Shown here one piece after another: positions 1 through 7,651 of a DNA stretch of 24,974 nt. Each line of letters opens with the position of its first letter. The first letter of the stretch is position 1. The notes below the pieces were generated by a model that worked only from the letters and a program-made list of their open reading frames with translations, ran no database searches and was not told the DNA's origin. This DNA is from a virus. The position numbers were made by a program, and so were the translations under genes. Location of the stretch: positions 1-24,974 of the IMG/VR virus record IMGVR_UViG_3300032246_000686. One strand, given 5' to 3'.

Positions 1-798
1 GCTGCCCAAACCAATGTGCGGCAAGAGTACCTCAACCAGCTCCGCGAAGACCAAGCCGCCGCCGGTATTGCGGGTGAAGCCAAAGAGAAACGCATAAACC
101 AGCGCGAAAGCGATTTGGAAAAACAAAAAGACATGAACCTTAACTTGTCTTTGATGGAAGCCGGGTTTGCCACTATGCAGTCCCGAGGCAAAGGTCTAGC
201 AGGTATTGGCGAAGGTGCAACAGCCGGACTTAAAACATACGGCAGCGGTATTCAGCGGCTGCAAGCAGCTCGGGAAAAGATTGACGAAGCCCGCGACCAG
301 TTGGATGATCTGCGCCGCAATGAAGCCAACATGAACCGCCGCGAGATACGTGCGGCAACTGGCGACCTCAACCAAACTATTGCAGCGGGGCAAGAAAAGA
401 TACTTCAAGGATTGCGATCACAGTTTGGCGTGGACAGCGCACAGGCAATGGACTTTGCAAAAATGACGCAACAATCCAAAGAAGGCGCACTTGACCGCGC
501 TTCACGTAAAGAGATTGCCCAGATTCAAGCCAGTGCTACTCCAGCGCAGATGCAGATTATCGAAAAACTGGGCGGCGGCGACTTTGCCAAAGGGTATGAA
601 ATTTACAAACAAGAAAGCATGCTGCCCGCCATGAAAGCCAACTACGACAAGCTGTCTATGGATTTGGCAAATGGAGCGACGTTTACGGCAAAGTACCCTA
701 CTTTTGAAACATATTTACAGTCTATAAACGGGGCATCTAACCGCGGCATTATTGATGTGCCAAAAACAGCTGCTGCAGGGGCTGTTCGCCAGAGGTAA
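1..798 (+). CDS. Coiled-coil virion-associated protein, 5' end outside window
   Basis: The reading frame is open from base 1, so the GTG at 16 is probably internal and the gene starts left of the window. The visible 265 residues are hydrophilic, rich in Ala, Glu, Gln and Arg, and predicted from composition to be largely helical, with a likely coiled coil at about residues 80-130. A Gly-rich, weakly hydrophobic stretch (GKGLAGIGEGATAGLKTYGSG) precedes it. There are no Cys residues and no catalytic motif that I recognise. It lies 72 nt upstream of the giant internal virion protein and is co-oriented with it. From that position I infer a structural or ejected internal protein that works with the next gene. 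The specific function is unknown. Confidence 0.75.
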   Translation, partial: AAQTNVRQEYLNQLREDQAAAGIAGEAKEKRINQRESDLEKQKDMNLNLSLMEAGFATMQSRGKGLAGIGEGATAGLKTYGSGIQRLQAAREKIDEARDQLDDLRRNEANMNRREIRAATGDLNQTIAAGQEKILQGLRSQFGVDSAQAMDFAKMTQQSKEGALDRASRKEIAQIQASATPAQMQIIEKLGGGDFAKGYEIYKQESMLPAMKANYDKLSMDLANGATFTAKYPTFETYLQSINGASNRGIIDVPKTAAAGAVRQR

Positions 799-813
799 GT
801 TTTGGCATAATCT

Positions 814-847
814 GCCTGTGCGTTCTCAACTCCGCTGACGCACGGGC
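814..847 (+). other. Stem-loop between the two virion genes
   Basis: GCCTGTGCG at 814-822 pairs with CGCACGGGC at 839-847 (9 bp, one G-U wobble) around a 16-nt loop. An A-rich stretch follows, not a T run, so it is not a standard intrinsic terminator. It occupies most of the 72-nt gap between the genes and may be an RNA-processing or stability element. It could also be a chance fold. Confidence 0.35.
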
Positions 848-870
848 GGATAAAAATTTAAGTGGTGGCC

Positions 871-3800
871 ATGCCTAAATACGTCAAACTTCCAGACAAC
901 TCCTTGTTTCCTGTCGAAGAGGGTGAAGACTACTCGGCGGCCATGCGTGCGGCTTACGCCAAGTACCCCGACGCATTCGGTGCTCCTGCCGCCCCAGAAC
1001 AAAAAAAGTCCGGCATTGCCGGAGCGTTTGGTAGGGGGCTTGAAAACTTATTTTCGTCAGGCCAAACTGCTGTTGGAGCGATAACAGGGTCTCCTGAAGA
1101 AGCTGCCGCAGCCGCAGCTAAACGGCAAGAAGCAATAGACCAGAAGTACGCCGAGCAAGTTAGCTTGGAGCGGGTCAAGTCTGCGTACAACAAAGATGGT
1201 ATTTTGGCTGCGGGTAAAGAAGCCCTCAGTCAGATTCCTGCAGCGATTGCTGAACAAGCGCCCAACCTAGCAGAGATGGCTGGTGGTGCACGCCTTGGAG
1301 CTATGGCTGGTTCCTTAGCTGGCCCTGTTGGTACGATTGTGGGGGGTGCAGCGGGTGCGTTAGCGCCGTCTCTTTTGCATCAGTTTGGCGGCAACATCGA
1401 ACGCCAAGCGCAAGAACAGACCAACGCTGGTCAACCCGTTAGTATCAACACAGGTGCAGCGGCGCTGGCTGCTGCACCACAAGCGGCTTTGGATGTTGCA
1501 AGTAACTTCATCCCGTTTGGTGGCAAACTTGTAAGCAAGCTGACAGGTATCCCCGAGAAAGCGTTTTTCAGTAAGTCCGCCGAAGCCGCAGAAAAAGTGG
1601 CCAATGAGCGTTTGATGACCACACTGGCCAAGGGTACTGCTACCGGGGTGTTGGCCGAAGTGCCAACAGAAATTGCTCAGCAGATGCTGGAGCGTGCGCA
1701 AGCAGGGCTGTCGCTGACAGACCAAGACGCAATGGCGGAATACGGCAAAACTGCTTATCAGGTTGGGTTGCTTGGGCCTTTGGGTGCTGTGGGCCGTTTG
1801 TCCGAAAAATCTGGGGCTCGTGCTGACATTGAAGACCGTAAGAACGCCGAGGCCGAAGCCGCCCGCGCAAAGGCACAAGCGGATGCTGCTGCCGCAGAAG
1901 CAGAGGCCAACAAGCCTAAGTTGCTAGAGTACACGCCTGAAACTGCGCCCGAGCAAACGCCCCCTGCTCCCCAGCCCCCTATCAATGTGGCACGCTTGAT
2001 GGAAGAGCACGACACTTTGCAGCGCCAGCAAGAAGACCTCTATACAAAAATGAGTTCTTCGCCGGAAGCGTTTCGAGAGTTAGAGCCGCTCCACACACAG
2101 CTTGAACAACGTACAAAAAATCTTGCCAATTTAATTGAACAAAACGGCGGCACAACAGAAACCCCTGAGCGTTTTGATGCGCAAGCAACGTCAGCGTTGT
2201 CGGCACTAGATAAAAAAATCGAAGCCGCAAACAAAGCCTTTGCTACAGCGATGGACCCAAACAATCGCAAAATTGAAGAAGGCAAGAAAGCTGTTGCGCA
2301 ACTGGACAAACTTACCGCTGAACGCAACACACTGGCGCAAGATTTAGAAACTCGCCGCACATCTTTGAGTGAAAAGATTGCGGGCTTGCAGCAGCGTGGG
2401 CAGACCCGCGATATGTTTGCCGAAGCTCCAGCCCCCGCACCCACCGCGCAGAACGAAGCGGAAAAAAGTGTCGTGCAAGAAGCCGAACAAGACCGTGCGC
2501 TGTATGGCCCTGATGCTAAACGTGCGTCGGCTATGCAGGCATTTTCTATGGCAGGCATTGGCCCACAAGGTCAGATTGAAGCTGCGCCAGAACAACGGAC
2601 TTTGACCCTCCCCGGCTTGCGCCTCAACCAGCTAAAGCAATCGGAAGTTAAATACGACGAGGCTAACCGCAAGTTGGCGGAAGCTGTAAAGACTAAAGAC
2701 CAAGTGCTGATTGACTCCGCTTTAAAGGATGTCAACAAATATGAAGCGCAATCATCAAGATTGTCTGAACCTTTTGTCAAGGGAAACCCAATTGACATTT
2801 TTGATACCTCCAACATTTTGAAAAACGCGATTGACCGTAACGACTGGGCTACGGTTATGGAGCACACAAAGGCTCGTGAAGAAGTTGATAAGCAGAGCCT
2901 TGAACAAAAAGCTAAAGAACGTCAAGAACTCGACCGCGTATTGAGTGATCGTCTTGGCATGGGCGGCAACGCGCCAGCGACAACCAAAACAGGAGAAAAA
3001 GGGGAACCACTACGCAGTGTTGAGCGGGTGCAAAAACCAATTGAAGAAATTGCTCGCGAGCATCCAGAGTTTGGTGATAAGTACCGTCTATTGCGTTCGG
3101 GCACGTACCCCAATTCTGTAGAAACAACAAATGTTGACGCCCGTCGCCGCGCTGAAGAAGAGCAGCTTCGCTATGACCAAAGCCCCGATGCGTATGCGTA
3201 TGACATTGTGATGGGCAAGATTGAAAACCTAAAGAAAAAAGTCGAGCGCAAGCAGGGTAATGCCAAGCGTTCTTGGTTGCAAGAACTTACCGATATTGCC
3301 GAAGAACATGCTACTGTGCAACAACAGCTTGAGACAGGTATTGCCAAGCCGACTATGCGTGAAAAAGTTGCGGGCGTACAAGCTACGCTAGGCAAAGGGC
3401 AAGCTCCCGCTCAACGCCAAATGGATGCCGCTGAAAAAGCGCAAGCCGCCAAACGCATGGAAAAACTTGAGGAAGAGTACCACCGTGTCCTCAACAAAAT
3501 AACGCCGGTTAAAAATGAAATTGTGAAGATGTACAGCAGTCTGTACAACACACGTCCGTTACAAACAGTTAAAGAAGAACAAAAAGCCAAGGCGGATCTG
3601 TCTGCGGCTCCGGCTAAAGAAGCTGCATCCCGTCTGGTGGCGGCTAGTGAGAAGCTAAAAACAGCCAAAGCCTTTAACGACACAGAGGCCGTTGCAGAAG
3701 CCGAAAAAGAAATTAAGCGCCTGTCCACGATGTCCCGCGAAGCTAAGAGGGCTAAGCGTATCAACGAAGGCGACGTGCGTTACGAAGCAGGCAAGTCCGA

Positions 3801-6800
3801 AAAAATGGATGCTCTTGCTTATGGGTTAGGTACGCAAACGGATGCTTTTGACGCCGCCTTGAATGGTGCAGGACAGCGTTTGGAAAAACTGGTTGCGCGG
3901 TACGGCAACGAAGATAGCAGTGTTAAAGAATTTAAACAACTTACAAAAGAGTTGCTTACCGAAGTGGCTATTCGAGAGGGAAAAAAGACCCCTGAGTTTC
4001 GTACGGCCATGAAAGAGCAAGTGCAGATGATGCGAACTGCACTAGGGAGCGCTCCTCAAGAAGTACAGTCTCGCCGGGATAAAACACCTGTATCGCGCAC
4101 AGTTAGTGTGGCTCGTAAAGAAAAGCCGTCTTCTGTGCCTGTGGCGGATAAGGAACCGGGCAAAGCTACGACTACCAAAGGCAAAGCCGCCGCCAAGAAA
4201 GTCAACGCGCAAGATGGCGGTACTGCCTACCGTATGCGTGAAACTGAAGGCACGGTCATTGACGCCAAAGAAGCCGCGGATTTCATGGACAACGTGCAAA
4301 AGAACTTGCCTGAGAACGTGAAGCTGGTCTATGCCCCTACCCCCGGTCAGATTCCGGTTCGCGTTTTAAAGATGATGGCGGCGGAAGGCGTTGACCCGAC
4401 CGAAGCCATGGTGCAGGGCGCTGTGTTCAGTGACGGCACGGTTTTGGTGGTGGGCGATCAGCACGTTGACTTACGAGACTTGGAAGAAACCGTGGCCCAC
4501 GAGTTAGTCGGTCACTACGGCATCGACACCATCATCGGCACAAAACGCTTACAAGAGTACGCTAATAAGACTGACTTGGCCAAGCTGGCTGAAGACATTG
4601 GTGGCGAGCAACTCTTGCGTGAAATGCAACGCGTCGGAGCAAACAACTTGGCAATGGGGCGCAGCGAAGAATTGCAGAAATTGCAAGTGTTGCGCGAGAT
4701 CATCGCCCATACCGAAGAAGCACGCGTTACTGAGTCGTTCCGTGAAAAGGCTGGCCGCTGGATGAAAGAGCTAGTCGGTATGGTGCGTGCAGGGCTACGC
4801 GACATGGGCTTTACCAAACTTACGGGGTTATCTAACTCTGACGTGTTCTACATGTTGAGGCAGTCTCGCAAAGAGTTCAACAACAAAACAATTGGCCCGT
4901 ACCGAGCAGCCGACGGACAGATTGCGTTTCGTACCAAGCGTGAACCAAGCAGCTCGATCTTTGCCCGGGAGCCATCCGTAGTTGATACTTTTCTTGGCAA
5001 CGTCTTGGGTTTGGCAGGGCGTGTCCAATACGTGGACAAGCACGCCGCTCTGTCGGAAGCCTTCAAACGCGGTCAAGCTGCAGGAAAAATTACCAGCCAA
5101 GAAGCGCTTAACGCCGAGTGGGGTTTACGGTTTGGCGAACAGCGAAGCATGTATGCGGGCCAGTTCATGACCAACGGTCGTGTGCACCTTGTCACTGAGA
5201 AAACCCCGGACGGCACATCGTTTGTTTACGAGAGCAAAAAGGGCGTCAACATGCTGGATATGGCTAAAGCGCTCAACGAAGGCGGTTTTGAAAATGACAC
5301 CAAAGCAGAAAACGTCCTGACTATTTACGAAGCTGGCGCTCGTGCCAACCAAGTGGGTTGGGAAAAGTTGAATTTTGAAAACGCCGCTGCGGCCAAGGCT
5401 GAGTATCAAGGCGTGATGGCAGAGCTTAACGCTAACCCCAAACAAAAAGCGGCGGTTGAAAAAGCATCGAAGCTGTACCGCGAGTACAACGCAGGCTTGT
5501 TGGATTTCCTTGTGGAGACAGGTGCCCTAACCAAAGAGAAAGCCGCCGAATTAAAATCAATTAGCTACGTACCGTTCTACCGTGTGGCAGGCAGCGGCGA
5601 TGTGCAGTTAATGGTGGACAAAGAGCACATCGTTCGCATTGGCAACATTAAAGACGAGCCGCAGCTCCAAGCACTGGTGGGCGACAACAAGCACATCATG
5701 CCTATTTTTACCAGTGCTGTGCAGAACACTTTCATGTTGACAGACATGGGCCTGCGTAACCAAGCCGTAAAAGAGTCTGCCTTTGCGTTGCACAAAATTG
5801 GTATTGCCAGTCGCATTGCAGACGGCAAAGGCCCCGCTAATCCCGACACCGTGCGCTTTAAGGTTAAGGGCAAAGACGTGTACGCCACGATCGACACCGA
5901 CATGTATGGCATCCCTGCCAGCTTGATTGTCAAAGGTATGGAAGGCATCAAGACTACGCTGCCAGCAGTTGTAAAACTCATGGGTATTCCAGCCGATATT
6001 TTGCGGAAATTTGTAACACGTAACCCCGTGTACGCTGTACGCCAAGTAGTTCGTGATCCATTGAACGCGTGGTTGACTACCGGCACAGATGCCACGCCTG
6101 TTTTGAGTTCTATGAAAGAGCTGGCCGGTATGGTTGCTGGTCGCAGCAAAGTTGAACGGGAGTTGATGGAAGCGGGGGCGATTAGCTCCAACGTGTTCTC
6201 TGGCGATCAGCGGGACATGGCCAAGTTTTTACGCGACGTCACTGCTGGAAAATCAGGATGGGAAAAAGTGATGGCCAAGCTCGATGCGTTTGCCTTACAA
6301 GGCGACGCTGCTACCCGAGCTGTGGTCTATAAGGACTCTTTGGATAAGGGCATGACCAAACAGCAGGCGTTGCTCCGTACGCTAGAGTCCATGAACTTTA
6401 GCCGCCGTGGTTTGTCGCCAAGTATGCAAGCGCTGTCGGTAATGATTCCGTTTTTTAACGCACAAATTCAGGGTCTGGACGTGCTGTATCGTGCGTACAC
6501 AGGCAACATGCCTTTTAGTGAGCAGCTGCAGATCAAACAAAAAATGATTGCCCGAGGACTTATGTTGGCCGCGGGCACAATGGCTTACGCGGCCTTGATG
6601 AGCGACGACGAAGCATACAAACGCGCTAAGCCAGAAGAACGCTACGCCAACTGGTTTGTGTATGTTCCCGGCCTTGATGAGCCTGTGCGCGTACCAATCC
6701 CATTTGAATTGGGCTACCTGTTCAAAGCGCTGCCTGAAGCGGTGTACAACATGGCCGTTAACGACGAGAAAGCCAGCAAAGCCTTGGGCGGTATGTACAA

Positions 6801-7491
6801 GTTGTTGGAACAGTCTAACCCCTTTTCGTTGCCGCAAGCCATCAAGCCGCTTACCGAGGCGGTACTGGGTAAATCTTTCTATGGTGGGGACATCGAGTCT
6901 CAGCGCGAACAAAACTTGTTGGCCACCGACCGTTACCGTGAGACCACGACCGAGCTATCCAAACTCTTGGGCAAAGCAACAGGAGAGGTCGGCGTCAGCC
7001 CCATCACGCTCGACTACCTAATCCGTGGTTATACCGGCCCATTGGGTATTGCGCTAGTGTCTTTGGCAAACCCGATCCTCAATACCGAGGTCAAAGCGGA
7101 CGTTGCCGAGCCTACCTTGAAACTAAGCAAGACGCCATTTATTGGGGGTTTATTCCAGCCAGTTGAGGGACGGGGCACGTTGGATGAAGCATATGACTTG
7201 ATGAAAAAAGTTCAGCAGACTAAAGGTACGTACAACGACATGGTGGAAAAAGGCAACCGCGCCGAAGCCGGAAGGTTTGTACAAGAAAACACCAACATGT
7301 TAGCCTTGGCTTCGACATCCGGCGCTGTTCAAAAGTACTTGGGAGACCTTGCTAAACAAGAGCGCATGGTGCGGGCATCTCCGAATCTTACGACCGAGCA
7401 AAAAGACGAACGCTTGGCCAGATTGGACAAGATCAAAACGGAATACGCTCGCAAGTTTATTGCCCTAGCCGATAGAACCACACCCCGATGA
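871..7491 (+). CDS. Giant polyvalent internal virion protein (LPD38-like C-terminus, zincin-like site)
   Basis: A protein of about 2206 residues. I prefer the ATG at 871 (MPKYVKLPD), typical of the family, over GTG at 862; neither has a strong ribosome site. In order: an N-terminal conserved segment (1-40); Gly/Ala-rich, possibly membrane-active stretches (~130-170 and ~190-250); a long charged coiled-coil region (~320-1060); a Lys-rich linker; then a peptidase-like domain with HELVGH (H1210, E1211, H1215) and a downstream E1276 in REIIAH. A region with RNPVYAVRQVVRDP at ~1716 and hydrophobic segments to ~1960 resembles large polyvalent protein-associated domain 38. Such proteins are known from phages, often as the largest gene, and are thought to be packaged and ejected with the DNA. 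Peptidase activity is inferred; the HExxxH spacing is not the canonical HExxH. Confidence 0.85.
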   Translation: MPKYVKLPDNSLFPVEEGEDYSAAMRAAYAKYPDAFGAPAAPEQKKSGIAGAFGRGLENLFSSGQTAVGAITGSPEEAAAAAAKRQEAIDQKYAEQVSLERVKSAYNKDGILAAGKEALSQIPAAIAEQAPNLAEMAGGARLGAMAGSLAGPVGTIVGGAAGALAPSLLHQFGGNIERQAQEQTNAGQPVSINTGAAALAAAPQAALDVASNFIPFGGKLVSKLTGIPEKAFFSKSAEAAEKVANERLMTTLAKGTATGVLAEVPTEIAQQMLERAQAGLSLTDQDAMAEYGKTAYQVGLLGPLGAVGRLSEKSGARADIEDRKNAEAEAARAKAQADAAAAEAEANKPKLLEYTPETAPEQTPPAPQPPINVARLMEEHDTLQRQQEDLYTKMSSSPEAFRELEPLHTQLEQRTKNLANLIEQNGGTTETPERFDAQATSALSALDKKIEAANKAFATAMDPNNRKIEEGKKAVAQLDKLTAERNTLAQDLETRRTSLSEKIAGLQQRGQTRDMFAEAPAPAPTAQNEAEKSVVQEAEQDRALYGPDAKRASAMQAFSMAGIGPQGQIEAAPEQRTLTLPGLRLNQLKQSEVKYDEANRKLAEAVKTKDQVLIDSALKDVNKYEAQSSRLSEPFVKGNPIDIFDTSNILKNAIDRNDWATVMEHTKAREEVDKQSLEQKAKERQELDRVLSDRLGMGGNAPATTKTGEKGEPLRSVERVQKPIEEIAREHPEFGDKYRLLRSGTYPNSVETTNVDARRRAEEEQLRYDQSPDAYAYDIVMGKIENLKKKVERKQGNAKRSWLQELTDIAEEHATVQQQLETGIAKPTMREKVAGVQATLGKGQAPAQRQMDAAEKAQAAKRMEKLEEEYHRVLNKITPVKNEIVKMYSSLYNTRPLQTVKEEQKAKADLSAAPAKEAASRLVAASEKLKTAKAFNDTEAVAEAEKEIKRLSTMSREAKRAKRINEGDVRYEAGKSEKMDALAYGLGTQTDAFDAALNGAGQRLEKLVARYGNEDSSVKEFKQLTKELLTEVAIREGKKTPEFRTAMKEQVQMMRTALGSAPQEVQSRRDKTPVSRTVSVARKEKPSSVPVADKEPGKATTTKGKAAAKKVNAQDGGTAYRMRETEGTVIDAKEAADFMDNVQKNLPENVKLVYAPTPGQIPVRVLKMMAAEGVDPTEAMVQGAVFSDGTVLVVGDQHVDLRDLEETVAHELVGHYGIDTIIGTKRLQEYANKTDLAKLAEDIGGEQLLREMQRVGANNLAMGRSEELQKLQVLREIIAHTEEARVTESFREKAGRWMKELVGMVRAGLRDMGFTKLTGLSNSDVFYMLRQSRKEFNNKTIGPYRAADGQIAFRTKREPSSSIFAREPSVVDTFLGNVLGLAGRVQYVDKHAALSEAFKRGQAAGKITSQEALNAEWGLRFGEQRSMYAGQFMTNGRVHLVTEKTPDGTSFVYESKKGVNMLDMAKALNEGGFENDTKAENVLTIYEAGARANQVGWEKLNFENAAAAKAEYQGVMAELNANPKQKAAVEKASKLYREYNAGLLDFLVETGALTKEKAAELKSISYVPFYRVAGSGDVQLMVDKEHIVRIGNIKDEPQLQALVGDNKHIMPIFTSAVQNTFMLTDMGLRNQAVKESAFALHKIGIASRIADGKGPANPDTVRFKVKGKDVYATIDTDMYGIPASLIVKGMEGIKTTLPAVVKLMGIPADILRKFVTRNPVYAVRQVVRDPLNAWLTTGTDATPVLSSMKELAGMVAGRSKVERELMEAGAISSNVFSGDQRDMAKFLRDVTAGKSGWEKVMAKLDAFALQGDAATRAVVYKDSLDKGMTKQQALLRTLESMNFSRRGLSPSMQALSVMIPFFNAQIQGLDVLYRAYTGNMPFSEQLQIKQKMIARGLMLAAGTMAYAALMSDDEAYKRAKPEERYANWFVYVPGLDEPVRVPIPFELGYLFKALPEAVYNMAVNDEKASKALGGMYKLLEQSNPFSLPQAIKPLTEAVLGKSFYGGDIESQREQNLLATDRYRETTTELSKLLGKATGEVGVSPITLDYLIRGYTGPLGIALVSLANPILNTEVKADVAEPTLKLSKTPFIGGLFQPVEGRGTLDEAYDLMKKVQQTKGTYNDMVEKGNRAEAGRFVQENTNMLALASTSGAVQKYLGDLAKQERMVRASPNLTTEQKDERLARLDKIKTEYARKFIALADRTTPR

Positions 7492-7651
7492 GGCCGTTGC
7501 GGATGCCGGGCGTAGCCCGAGCATCCAGCAGTCTGAGTTTGATGGCCTCCTTTAAGCCCTCCTCACGGATGGCGGCGGTATCAAGGCAGGGGATGAAAAA
7601 CCCCTGCCCCCTCTCAGTTTGTTTCCAAGGATAGTGAATCGCGAGTTTCAT
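7457..7651 (-). CDS. Small conserved phage protein of unknown function (64 aa)
   Basis: This ORF fills the gap between the two converging blocks. It overlaps the end of the primase-helicase gene by 38 nt and runs 35 nt antisense into the giant virion gene. The protein is Pro/Gly-containing with a core GQGFFIPCLD, a helix EEGLKEAIKLRLLDARA, and a C-terminal RNGLIGVWFYRLG. I recall this pattern (YPW...GQGFFVPCLD...R..IR.GL.GV.F.R) from small proteins in many proteobacterial phages, which is why I call it real despite the overlaps. The Shine-Dalgarno match is weak (GGAC), so translation is probably coupled to the upstream gene. Function unknown. Confidence 0.68.
   Translation of the reverse strand: MKLAIHYPWKQTERGQGFFIPCLDTAAIREEGLKEAIKLRLLDARATPGIRNGLIGVWFYRLGQ
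7501..7526. other. Strong hairpin at the convergence point
   Basis: GGATGC CGGGC - GTA - GCCCG A GCATCC forms an 11-bp stem with one bulged A and a 3-nt loop, starting 10 nt after the stop codon of the giant + strand gene. No T run follows on either strand. It lies inside the 64-residue - strand gene, so it also encodes protein. A role in ending + strand transcription is plausible but not shown. Confidence 0.4.
7585..7608. terminator. Possible bidirectional transcription-ending hairpin
   Basis: GGCAGGGG at 7585-7592 pairs perfectly with CCCCTGCC at 7601-7608 around ATGAAAAA. It sits between convergent transcription units, where a terminator is expected. The T content on the + side (CTCAGTTTGTTT) is modest. 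It also codes for GQGFFIPCL of the small - strand gene, so the hairpin may be partly a by-product of that sequence. Confidence 0.35.

Noticed and set aside
5577-6191. 204-residue - strand ORF inside the giant virion gene
   Set aside because: Antisense to a well-supported coding frame, no ribosome site, composition typical of an antisense shadow, and no motif.
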